DNA of 16,255 nt from Ruminococcaceae bacterium UBA2719 (GTDB lineage Bacteria; Bacillota; Clostridia; Oscillospirales; Acutalibacteraceae). The stretch spans positions 1 to 16,255 of the forward strand of contig DEKP01000041.1 of NCBI GenBank assembly GCA_002353935.1, given 5' to 3'. The translations under genes were made by a program, and so were the position numbers. Of this stretch, positions 1-6,497 are shown piece after piece. Within the stretch, counting starts at the first letter, position 1; each line of letters starts with the position of its first letter. Under the pieces are notes generated by a model. The model saw only the letters and a list, made by a program, of their open reading frames with translations, ran no database searches and had not been told where the DNA came from.

Positions 1-74
1 ATATAGGTTTAATAAATACCAAAAATCCAGTTAATTAATATATTTGATTTTTTATTAAAACAGATATTAAAGTT

Positions 75-111
75 AATCCCTCCGCATAAGCTTTATGCAG
101 GAGGGATTTTT
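75..111 (+). terminator. Terminator-like hairpin that contains the next gene's ribosome site
   Basis: Left arm 75-89 pairs with right arm 93-108 through 15 base pairs with one bulged A (99), a three-base loop and a short T run (107-111). It probably ends transcription of a gene left of the window. The right arm contains AGGAGGG (99-105), which sits 6 bases before the ATG at 112, so the hairpin also hides that gene's ribosome site. Confidence 0.75.
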
Positions 112-966
112 ATGCTTACTGCGTTGAATATAACAAGACCGTATTCCAAAAGCAAATTCAATAAATTTTTAGGAATATTCAGACATAATAAAATAAAGGT
201 TGAACACCTTTATTGTGACTCTGCCGCCTTAAAAAATATTACGTATATTCAAAACAAAAGGCGTATTAATTGGAATACTATAGATAAATTTGTCAAGTCG
301 CAGCGAAATCACTTATTATGTTCTGAAGAGCTTTGTCTTCCGAAAGAGCTTGGATATAAACGCTTTGTATCAAATGAGCTTAATGAAAGGATGTGTACCA
401 ACGCGGCTATATATCTTCTGGAAAAGCTAAATAATACAAATGTCAAAGTTGCAGTTATAGACAAAAGCTCGGCTTATATAGAGCTTGTAAGCTTCTTGGT
501 TGATTTTACGGATAGTTTATATATATATACAGAAAGCGTAGAAAATTATCTGGCTGAAGCCGATCGTATCTTATATGAAAAAGGTGCGGCGATCCATATA
601 ACAAAGGACGAAAAAGCTATAACGGATTTTGATATTTACATTGCACCGAATTGTTTGCAAAAAGTAATAAATTGTGGAGAAGATGCCTTGATTTTATCTG
701 CGCAGCAGCCAAAAGTTACTCAAAAGGCAAAGACGGTTTATAAATATTTTTTTGATTTGCCGCCTAAATATGAATCAATAAAGCCCAAATATCTCGATGA
801 TATGTACTTTGCCGGAGCGTTATACAGTATGTGTCGGGCATATGAATTAGGGTCGTATACTTTTAAATTTTGTGCAAGTGATGAATCTGTACATACCAGA
901 GCATCTTTGCTTAACATTTTACAGGAAAGGCTTATACAAAAAGATAGCATATGTGAAGAAAATTAA
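112..966 (+). CDS. Conserved-looking hypothetical protein upstream of greA
   Basis: A 284-residue soluble protein with no signal peptide or clear membrane segment. I do not recognise the family. Residues about 110-180 alternate hydrophobic strands and helices (KVAVIDKSSAYIELVSFLVD, then LYIYTE, then DFDIYIAPN), which suggests a Rossmann-like alpha/beta fold; this is an inference from pattern only. The ATG at 112 has a near-perfect AGGAGGG 6 bases upstream, and that site lies inside a terminator-like stem. The frame is intact, and its AT-rich codon use matches greA. It stops 103 bases before greA, which has its own consensus promoter, so the two are probably separate units. No function is assigned. 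Confidence 0.8.
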   Translation: MLTALNITRPYSKSKFNKFLGIFRHNKIKVEHLYCDSAALKNITYIQNKRRINWNTIDKFVKSQRNHLLCSEELCLPKELGYKRFVSNELNERMCTNAAIYLLEKLNNTNVKVAVIDKSSAYIELVSFLVDFTDSLYIYTESVENYLAEADRILYEKGAAIHITKDEKAITDFDIYIAPNCLQKVINCGEDALILSAQQPKVTQKAKTVYKYFFDLPPKYESIKPKYLDDMYFAGALYSMCRAYELGSYTFKFCASDESVHTRASLLNILQERLIQKDSICEEN

Positions 967-994
967 GGACATATAAATTGTACCTTGTTTGTTC

Positions 995-1023
995 TTGACA
1001 TAATCGTTTTAAATGCCTATAAT
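995..1023 (+). promoter_or_regulatory. Consensus sigma-A promoter of greA-lysS
   Basis: TTGACA (995-1000) and TATAAT (1018-1023) are separated by exactly 17 bases, a perfect housekeeping promoter. Transcription should start near 1030, leaving a leader of about 40 bases before greA. Confidence 0.9.
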
Positions 1024-1069
1024 AACTATATCTATGTATAATTAATTATACAGAAAGGAACGATACAAA

Positions 1070-1543
1070 ATGGCTAAACCGGTAATGCTTACAGCCCAAG
1101 GGCTTAAACAGTTAGAAGAAGAATTAGATTATTTAAAAGGAGAAAAACGCAGAGAAATAGCAGAAAAAATAAAGGTTGCGCGCTCTTACGGCGATTTGTC
1201 TGAAAATAGTGAATATGATGACGCGAAAAACGAACAGGCTATTATGGAAGCAAGAATTGCAACTATAGAAGCTAACTTAAAAAACGCGGTGTTAATTGAC
1301 GAGGACGAAATAAGTAACGAGCATATTCATATAGGATCAAGAGTAACTATCGAAAATTTAAAGTCAAGTAAAAAATTTGAATATAAAATTGTAGGTTCTA
1401 ATGAATCCAATCCTAAAGACGGAAAAATTTCCGATGAATCTCCTATCGGAAAGGGTCTTTTAGGCTACAGTATAGGCGATGTTGTTGAAATAGAGACACC
1501 GTCGGGCGTTTTAACTTTTAAAGTTCTTAATATATCAAAGTAA
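1070..1543 (+). CDS. greA: Transcription elongation factor GreA
   Basis: At 157 residues this is the usual GreA length. GreA enters the secondary channel of RNA polymerase and stimulates cleavage of backtracked transcripts. The N-terminal coiled coil (about residues 1-75) carries the signature SYGDLSENSEYDDAKNEQ at its tip, including the acidic residues that act at the polymerase active site. The C-terminal half (about 80-157) is the FKBP-like domain with IGSRVTIE and the closing SPIGKGLLGYSIGDVVEIETP. The ATG at 1070 follows AGAAAGGA (1052-1059). It is first in an operon with lysS, 17 bases downstream, behind a consensus promoter. Identification is secure. Confidence 0.97.
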   Translation: MAKPVMLTAQGLKQLEEELDYLKGEKRREIAEKIKVARSYGDLSENSEYDDAKNEQAIMEARIATIEANLKNAVLIDEDEISNEHIHIGSRVTIENLKSSKKFEYKIVGSNESNPKDGKISDESPIGKGLLGYSIGDVVEIETPSGVLTFKVLNISK

Positions 1544-1560
1544 AAAATTGAGGAATAAAT

Positions 1561-3039
1561 ATGGAAAATCAAGCGCAAAATTTAAACGAGATATTAAAAA
1601 TTCGCCGAGAAAAGCTTTCTAATCTTCAGCAGGCAGGAAAAGATCCGTTTGTGATAACTAAATATGATGTAACTCATCATAGCACCGATATAAAGGATAA
1701 TTATGATAAGTTAGAGGGAAAAACGGTGTCTGTTGCCGGAAGAATGATGTTCAAGCGCGTTATGGGCAAAGCATCTTTTTGCAACGTGCAGGATATCAAG
1801 GGCAATATCCAAGCCTATGTTGCGCGTGACTGTATAGGCGAACAGGAATACGCAGATTTCAAAAAATTTGATGTCGGCGATATTATCGGAATAAAAGGTG
1901 AGGTCTTTAAAACAAAAACAGGCGAGACGACTATACACGCAAGTGAAATTACTCTGCTTTCAAAGAGCTTGCAGATTTTACCGGAAAAATTTCATGGTCT
2001 GACTGATACCGACACTAGGTATCGTCAGCGTTATGTAGATCTTATAATGAACAGCGAAGTTAAAGATACATTCATCAAGCGCTCTAAGATTATTAGCAGT
2101 ATTAGGCGATATCTGGATTCTCAGGGCTTTATGGAGGTTGAAACTCCTATGCTTGTAGCCAACGCAGGAGGAGCTTCGGCAAGACCCTTTGATACCCATT
2201 TTAATGCTCTGGACGAAGACTTTCACCTAAGAATTTCACTGGAATTATATCTAAAAAGACTCATAGTAGGCGGTCTTGAAAAAGTGTATGAAATCGGACG
2301 AGTTTTCAGAAACGAAGGAGTTGATACTCGCCACAATCCGGAGTTTACCTTGATGGAGCTGTATCAGGCATACACCGATTATCACGGTATGATGGATCTT
2401 ACCGAAAATTTGTACCGCTATGTAGCTCAAGATGTGCTTGGAACAACGAAAATTACATATAACGGCATAGAAATGGATTTAGGAAAACCGTTTGAGAGAA
2501 TAACCATGGTTGATGCTGTAAAGAAGTATGCAGGTGTAGATTTCAACGAAATCAAAACAGACGAAGAGGCTAAAGCTCTTGCAAAAGAAAAGGGAATTGA
2601 GTTTGAAGACCGCCACAAAAAGGGCGATATTCTTAATCTTTTCTTTGAGGAATATGCAGAAGAGCATATCATTCAGCCGACTTTTGTTATGGATCATCCT
2701 GTTGAAATTTCACCGCTGACCAAAAAGAAACCGGACAACCCTGACTATGTTGAGCGTTTCGAGTTCTTTATGAACGGCTGGGAGATGGCCAACGCCTATT
2801 CAGAGCTCAACGATCCGATTGATCAGCGCGAGCGCTTTAAGGCTCAGGAAGAGCTGCTTGCTCAGGGTGATGAAGAGGCTAATAAAACCGACGAAGATTT
2901 CTTAAACGCTTTAGAGATCGGCATGCCACCGACAGGCGGCATAGGGTTTGGCATTGACAGAATGACGATGCTTCTCACTGATTCTGCTGCGATTAGAGAT
3001 GTTTTGTTGTTCCCGACAATGAAATCCTTAGATAAGTAA
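1561..3039 (+). CDS. lysS: Lysyl-tRNA synthetase, class II
   Basis: Charges tRNA-Lys with lysine using ATP in the cytoplasm. The 492 residues match bacterial LysS. An N-terminal OB-fold anticodon-binding domain (about 50-140, VSVAGRMMFKRVMGKASF) precedes a class II catalytic core. Motif 1 is near 181-198 (GFMEVETPML), motif 2 near 248-268 (FRNEG then RHNPEFT) and motif 3 near 459-474 (GGIGFGIDRMTMLLTD). The ATG at 1561 follows a GAGGA ribosome site. It is the second gene of the greA operon, a common pairing in Firmicutes. No convincing strong terminator follows it. Confidence 0.97.
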   Translation: MENQAQNLNEILKIRREKLSNLQQAGKDPFVITKYDVTHHSTDIKDNYDKLEGKTVSVAGRMMFKRVMGKASFCNVQDIKGNIQAYVARDCIGEQEYADFKKFDVGDIIGIKGEVFKTKTGETTIHASEITLLSKSLQILPEKFHGLTDTDTRYRQRYVDLIMNSEVKDTFIKRSKIISSIRRYLDSQGFMEVETPMLVANAGGASARPFDTHFNALDEDFHLRISLELYLKRLIVGGLEKVYEIGRVFRNEGVDTRHNPEFTLMELYQAYTDYHGMMDLTENLYRYVAQDVLGTTKITYNGIEMDLGKPFERITMVDAVKKYAGVDFNEIKTDEEAKALAKEKGIEFEDRHKKGDILNLFFEEYAEEHIIQPTFVMDHPVEISPLTKKKPDNPDYVERFEFFMNGWEMANAYSELNDPIDQRERFKAQEELLAQGDEEANKTDEDFLNALEIGMPPTGGIGFGIDRMTMLLTDSAAIRDVLLFPTMKSLDK

Positions 3040-3046
3040 TACCCCA

Positions 3047-3070
3047 AAACCCCGGTGTTTATGCGGGTTT
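3047..3070 (+). terminator. Weak hairpin after lysS
   Basis: AAACCC (3047-3052) can pair with GGGTTT (3065-3070) around a 12-base loop, 7 bases after the lysS stop. There is no T run, so it may be a decayed terminator or an RNA 3'-end stabiliser rather than a working intrinsic terminator. Confidence 0.3.
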
Positions 3071-3092
3071 CAAGAGTTGCGATGTCTCGGAT

Positions 3093-3120
3093 TTACGCCA
3101 TTTACGCCAAGCTTACGCCA
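3093..3120 (+). repeat. Three copies of TTACGCCA
   Basis: TTACGCCA occurs at 3093-3100, 3102-3109 and 3113-3120, in the gap between lysS and the small membrane protein. The copies are unevenly spaced (9 and 11 bases). They may be a regulator site or simple slippage; nothing decides between these. Confidence 0.5.
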
Positions 3121-3150
3121 AACGATGCGGAAAGTTGTGCAGAGCGAAAT

Positions 3151-3431
3151 CAATCGCATATTTTTTGATTTATAAGAAAAGGAGCAAAAAATGAATAAAA
3201 CCATTAAAACAGTGTTAGGCGGCGTTTTGTTTGTCGTTATATGGATCGGGCTATGGAATCTGTTTGACTTCATATGGAAAACGTGGATAAACGGAAGTGG
3301 ATACCAATTTTCCTCATCATATCACATTTTATACCCACTCGGCATTGGCGTTGTTATGTACTTGATTTTATTTGTGGTCAATACCGTAAGAAATAAAAAT
3401 AAATAAAACTATAATAAACAATCGCATATTT
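3151..3431. repeat. 13-bp direct repeat flanking the small membrane gene
   Basis: CAATCGCATATTT is present at 3151-3163 and again at 3419-3431, bracketing the 71-residue gene. It could be a recombination scar or chance; a 13-base match somewhere in a window this size is not rare. Confidence 0.4.
3191..3406 (+). CDS. Small two-helix membrane protein
   Basis: A 71-residue protein with two predicted membrane helices (about 6-28 and 44-65) joined by a short polar loop, and lysine-rich ends (MNKTIK and VRNKNK). The ATG has an excellent ribosome site, AAAAGGAG (3177-3184). A strong terminator follows at 3442. No promoter is obvious. The family is not recognised. It is flanked by two exact 13-base copies of CAATCGCATATTT (3151-3163 and 3419-3431), so it may be a small mobile or recombined segment. 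Function unknown. Confidence 0.7.
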   Translation: MNKTIKTVLGGVLFVVIWIGLWNLFDFIWKTWINGSGYQFSSSYHILYPLGIGVVMYLILFVVNTVRNKNK

Positions 3432-3441
3432 GAATGTATAT

Positions 3442-3477
3442 GACCTTGATGGATTCGTTTTCATCAAGGTCTTTTTT
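3442..3477 (+). terminator. Intrinsic terminator after the small membrane gene
   Basis: GACCTTGATG (3442-3451) pairs perfectly with CATCAAGGTC (3462-3471) and is followed by six T (3472-3477). Confidence 0.92.
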
Positions 3478-3487
3478 ATTTGACGGA

Positions 3488-3516
3488 TAGACAAAATCAG
3501 GCTGAAATGATATAAT
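3488..3516 (+). promoter_or_regulatory. Promoter of the Vat-like acetyltransferase
   Basis: TAGACA (3488-3493) and TATAAT (3511-3516) are 17 bases apart, with an extended -10 TGA just before the TATAAT. The predicted start near 3523 gives a 30-base leader. Confidence 0.8.
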
Positions 3517-3552
3517 CATAGAAAGATAAATCGGATATTTAGGTGTAATCAA

Positions 3553-4194
3553 ATGAAAGACGGAAAAACACCAAATCCAAATGTCATTCACCCAATCAAG
3601 GGTTATGATAATGAAATCTATATCAAACCGACAATCAAAAATCCTAACATTATTGTCGGTGACTTTTCCTATATCGCTGATTCGGATTTTGAAAGCCACG
3701 TTACTCACTTTTATGATTGGAATGGCGATAAGCTGATTATCGGCAAGTTTTGTCAGATTGCTTCGGGTGTTGAATTTGTTATGAACGGAGCGAATCATCA
3801 GATAAATGCTGTTTCAACCTTTCCGTTCTATACCCTGGAAGGTTGGGATATGAAGCCGCCTGCACAAGAAGATTTACCGTTGAAGGGTGATACCATTGTC
3901 GGAAATGATGTATGGATTGGTCAAAATGCAATTATTTTACCCGGCGTTCATATTGGCGACGGAGCGATTATTGGAGCAAATAGTGTTGTCGGCAGCGATG
4001 TAGATTCTTATACAATCGTTGCAGGAAATCCAGCAAAAACCTTGAAGAAACGCTTTGATGACGAGCTGATTGAGCTTCTGCTTCGCTTCAAATGGTGGAA
4101 TAAGAGTATAGACGAGATAAACGCATTGATTCCGCTTCTGACCTGTAGCAATTTGGAAAAAGTCAAGAAAGAAATAAATAAACGCTTATATTAA
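3553..4194 (+). CDS. Vat-like xenobiotic (streptogramin A) O-acetyltransferase
   Basis: A 213-residue hexapeptide acyltransferase of the Vat/chloramphenicol-xenobiotic type, which moves acetyl from acetyl-CoA to a hydroxyl of a small molecule. Family signs are the early VIHPIKGY segment, GKFCQIASGV (about 64-73), MNGANHQINAVSTFPF (77-92), KGDTIVGNDVWIG (111-123), isoleucine-rich hexapeptide turns of a left-handed beta helix to about 158, and a C-terminal helix with KWW. His82 aligns with the catalytic histidine of VatD. The length is normal. The ATG at 3553 has a modest AGGTG site 7 bases upstream. It is a stand-alone gene with its own promoter and terminator. The substrate is not shown by sequence: related chromosomal genes are often annotated Vat without proven resistance. 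Confidence 0.88.
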   Translation: MKDGKTPNPNVIHPIKGYDNEIYIKPTIKNPNIIVGDFSYIADSDFESHVTHFYDWNGDKLIIGKFCQIASGVEFVMNGANHQINAVSTFPFYTLEGWDMKPPAQEDLPLKGDTIVGNDVWIGQNAIILPGVHIGDGAIIGANSVVGSDVDSYTIVAGNPAKTLKKRFDDELIELLLRFKWWNKSIDEINALIPLLTCSNLEKVKKEINKRLY

Positions 4195-4211
4195 AAAATC
4201 CTGAACTATCA

Positions 4212-4245
4212 CTGGTAGCCTTAAAATGAGGTTGCCAGTTTTTTT
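4212..4245 (+). terminator. Intrinsic terminator of the Vat-like gene
   Basis: CTGGTAGCCT (4212-4221) pairs with AGGTTGCCAG (4229-4238) with two G-U pairs, followed by seven T (4239-4245). Confidence 0.92.
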
Positions 4246-4319
4246 ATGCCCAAAAACGAATCGCAAACTACGCTTTTCTCTCGTTTCCTATATAATATAG
4301 GTAAAGGAGAGGATACGGT

Positions 4320-4680
4320 ATGAAAAGAATGTTAGCTGATGTTTGTCCTGAACTGATAAATGAATGGTCACAGCGCAATTTACCTCTTACACCGGACAGC
4401 GTGACGCACGGCTCTAATAATAGTATGGCGGAAAGGCAAAGAGTGCGATAACGAATGAGAAACACTCATTACTACACGTTCAGATGGAAGTAAATGCCCG
4501 TATTGTAGTGGATTGATATTGCTCAAAGGCTTCAATGATTTTGCAACGCTATATCCTCAACTTGCCGAGGAATGGTCTGACCGTAATCTACCATCAACTC
4601 CTGATACGGTAAATTATATTATCACCACCCTAACAAGAGTAATTTTACTTGAACAAATCATCAGAGAGCTGTTCTTATAG
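4320..4680 (+). pseudogene. Decayed treble-clef zinc-ribbon protein gene
   Basis: The ATG at 4320 has a good AAAGGAGAGG site. The first frame reads a typical repeat start (CPELINEWSQRNLPLTPDSV) and ends at a TAA at 4449-4451. From about 4420 the reading continues in the next frame as VWRKGKECDNE, a TGA stop at 4456-4458 where the family normally has tryptophan, then ETLITTRSDGSKCPYCSG and a second repeat start (YPQLAEEWSDRNLPSTPDTV) before losing similarity and stopping at 4678-4680. This matches the repeated zinc-ribbon proteins, with CPYC zinc ligands, that are often linked to Vsr-like or restriction endonucleases. A frameshift, a nonsense codon and a missing remainder make it a pseudogene. 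Confidence 0.82.
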
Positions 4681-4965
4681 ATTTCTTTTAACCTCTGTAC
4701 AACAGTCAGTTTAATACTTACATCATAAGCAATTATGACTGCAATGCCTTCTTTAAATAAACAAGAGTTTTAGTCGTTTGATAAATTGCAATATCCGAAA
4801 ATTTTTTCGTATTCTCTTGCTTATATATATTTCACTTTAGGAGGAAGTTTTATTGCAAAAGAAAACAAGAGCACTCGTAACGCCGACACAATATCTTTGT
4901 ATTAGTAATTCCACCGGTTAATTTGATTTAAAATAAAAAAATTATCGTTTATCATAAAAAAAGTA
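4681..4965. other. AT-rich gap with little content
   Basis: Between the zinc-ribbon pseudogene and the DUF2975 promoter I see no intact gene. The only structured items are the palindromic run CGAAAATTTTTTCG (about 4796-4809) and the short TTG-started frame at 4853. Stops are frequent in all frames. Confidence 0.6.
4853..4921 (+). pseudogene. 22-codon open frame, possible integrase relic
   Basis: AGGAGGAA (4839-4846) lies 6 bases before a TTG that opens QKKTRALVTPTQYLCISNST and one more residue before TAA (4919-4921). The K-K-T-R-A-L-[VI]-T-x-x-Q-Y start resembles, from memory, the N-terminus of some clostridial tyrosine recombinases. If so, the rest has been lost and only the start signals remain. 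It could also be a short leader peptide or chance. Confidence 0.35.
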
Positions 4966-4993
4966 TTGACAAATGAAAATAGTCTGCTATAAT
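4966..4993 (+). promoter_or_regulatory. Promoter of the DUF2975-XRE pair
   Basis: TTGACA (4966-4971) and TATAAT (4988-4993) are 16 bases apart with an extended -10 TGC. An inverted repeat AATTAA (4996-5001) / TTAATT (5011-5016) covers the predicted start site and may be an operator for the downstream XRE protein (inference). Confidence 0.82.
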
Positions 4994-5042
4994 ACAATTA
5001 ACGATTAACATTAATTATTTAATTTTTTAGAGGTAATCAATT

Positions 5043-5717
5043 ATGGAAAACAAGATCAAAAGAAAAATCAACACATTTGGTAAAGTCGCAAAGATACTCA
5101 CTATGATCGTCATCGTTTTTTTGCTTGTCGTTGAGGGCTTCCTGCTTGTTGGCAGCATCATCACGGCGGTCGTTCCGAAGGACAGCGTCACGGTTGACAC
5201 CGGTTCAGACACCCGTATCGATGTCGACACAAATTACTTCGGGTTGAACGGCAGACAGTTTTTTATCAAAATCGGCAACACAGAATTGTATGTCGGTCAT
5301 CTCGAAAAAGGCGAGTTTGACGTCAAAAGCGAAAACGGCTGCTTGACCCTCATCGGCAATGCGCAGGACAAACACTATGATCTCAACACCGCGCTGCTGT
5401 GGATAATCTGCGAGATGATGTCTTTTGCGGCGATCATCATAGCACTGTACTTCTTCAAATCGCTGATGAAGCAGTTTATGGTCTGCGATACCCCGTTCAG
5501 CAACGGCGTAGTCAAGAAAATGCGCGCATTTGCGATCGCGCTTATTCCCTGCATGGTCGCTTATCACGCTGCTGGCATCGCCAAAAACAATATCTTTGGG
5601 AATGATGGCAGCCTTAGTCTGATCCTATCCGTCGTTTTTGTGCTGGTGATTTTTGTGCTGACGATGATATTCAAATACGGCACCGAGCTTCAGAAGGAAC
5701 ATGACGATACTGTCTGA
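5043..5717 (+). CDS. DUF2975-type membrane protein
   Basis: A 224-residue protein with four predicted membrane helices (about 19-42, 117-138, 162-180, 191-211). A roughly 75-residue, probably extracytoplasmic, domain lies between helices 1 and 2. The CDTPFSNGVVKKMRAFA stretch (148-164) resembles the conserved cytoplasmic turn of DUF2975 proteins, which typically sit beside a small YozG-like XRE regulator, as here. Biochemical function is unknown. The ATG at 5043 follows AGAGGT (5029-5034), behind a strong promoter. Codons are visibly richer in G and C (ATC, GTC, GGC) than in neighbouring genes, which suggests recent transfer together with its partner. Confidence 0.78.
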   Translation: MENKIKRKINTFGKVAKILTMIVIVFLLVVEGFLLVGSIITAVVPKDSVTVDTGSDTRIDVDTNYFGLNGRQFFIKIGNTELYVGHLEKGEFDVKSENGCLTLIGNAQDKHYDLNTALLWIICEMMSFAAIIIALYFFKSLMKQFMVCDTPFSNGVVKKMRAFAIALIPCMVAYHAAGIAKNNIFGNDGSLSLILSVVFVLVIFVLTMIFKYGTELQKEHDDTV

Positions 5718-5725
5718 GGTGAATT

Positions 5726-5935
5726 ATGGGAAGAATAATAGTAAGACTTGACCGTGTTATGGCAGATCGGAAGATAGGACTGAACGAGCTTTCAGAGCAG
5801 ATCGGGATTTCTAACGTAAACCTCAGTAAGTTGAAGAACGGACGCATAAGCGCCATTCGCTTTTCCACTCTGATTGCGATTTGTGAGACGCTGCACTGTC
5901 AGCCCGGTGATTTGCTCGAATATACAGAGGAATAA
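5726..5935 (+). CDS. Small XRE-family regulator (YozG-like)
   Basis: A 69-residue protein made almost entirely of one Cro/C1-type helix-turn-helix: LDRVMADRKIGLNELSEQIG, then ISNVNLSKLKNGRISAIRF and CETLHCQPGDLLEY. This is the typical YozG-like form found next to DUF2975 proteins. Its ribosome site GAGGTG (5716-5721) overlaps the stop codon of the membrane gene, and the spacing is 8 bases, so the two are cotranslated as one operon. It probably binds DNA as a dimer and may repress its own promoter; the inverted repeat over the start site is a candidate target. The partner may sense or modulate it (inference). Confidence 0.88.
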   Translation: MGRIIVRLDRVMADRKIGLNELSEQIGISNVNLSKLKNGRISAIRFSTLIAICETLHCQPGDLLEYTEE

Positions 5936-6000
5936 GCTCAGCGAGAGCTGTTCTTGCTGTAAATTGCAAAAAAGATATTATGTAAGCCGAAAGTAGTCAC

Positions 6001-6351
6001 ATTTTTATCTTACGTTGTTTGCTCCGATTGGAACAACCTGTCACTGTTATTGTTTTCATTACAATATTTGCTGTTGGAGCTTGTATGTTTACTTGCTTCT
6101 TAAGTGTCAATGAAACCAAATATGTAGTGACTACCGGCTCAAAAATACATGGAGCCGGCTCAGTTATAGGATTTTTGGTATTTCTATTTGTGCCCTTGTT
6201 ATTATATATTCTTGAATTTAAGAACAATGATAAGTTAATGAGGTTAATAGCAGTTATATCCTTTATATTTGCCTTTATATTCTTTGCACTGTTCGTTATG
6301 TCGGATAAACCTCAATTTAGTAATTCGATAATAGCTAAAGAAGGTCTATAG
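6001..6351 (+). pseudogene. Three-helix membrane protein frame without a proper start
   Basis: An open frame with three strong hydrophobic helices, numbered from a TTG at 6019 (residues about 8-30, 46-65 and 75-94), and a short polar tail. The frame is open back to a TAA at 5983-5985 but contains no ATG or GTG in front of the first helix. No ribosome site precedes the TTG codons, of which 6019 is the first. The hydrophobic pattern and AT-rich codons look like genuine coding sequence. It is best read as a gene that lost its 5' end, perhaps when the upstream segment inserted; an intact gene using TTG at 6019 is the alternative. The family is not recognised. Confidence 0.5.
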
Positions 6352-6431
6352 CCAAGGCTTAATATACTATTTATGTACTTACCGGCGCTCGTTGTTTCGG
6401 TGAGAAACATCATAAATTATTGCTATTTTTA

Positions 6432-6461
6432 AACCGCCGTTTGAATTTTCAAACGGCGGTT
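6432..6461. terminator. Strong hairpin between convergent genes
   Basis: AACCGCCGTTTG (6432-6443) pairs perfectly with CAAACGGCGGTT (6450-6461). It lies between the membrane frame (+) and the hydrolase gene (-). Neither side has a good T run, so it may act as a weak bidirectional terminator. Confidence 0.6.
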
Positions 6462-6497
6462 GTTGCACTTAAAATATTACGGAAATTTTTTATATTT

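Larger units (their letters stand above)
4664..5955. repeat. 13-bp direct repeat around the DUF2975-XRE segment
   Basis: GAGAGCTGTTCTT occurs at 4664-4676, inside the end of the zinc-ribbon pseudogene, and at 5943-5955, just after the XRE stop. The enclosed 1.27 kb holds the possible integrase relic and the GC-richer gene pair, so the copies may mark the ends of an inserted segment. Chance is not excluded. Confidence 0.4.

Noticed and set aside
1024..1069. Riboswitch or attenuator in the greA leader
   Set aside because: The leader is only about 40 bases, AT-rich, and shows no stable structure.
3409..3798. 129-residue minus-strand open frame
   Set aside because: It overlaps the Vat-like gene and its terminator and promoter, with no recognisable features; a shadow frame.
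5205..5567. 120-residue minus-strand open frame
   Set aside because: It is antisense to the DUF2975 gene; its length reflects the local higher GC rather than coding.
5936..6000. Terminator after the small XRE gene
   Set aside because: Only a 5-pair AGCTC/GAGCT hairpin with no T run is present; not convincing.
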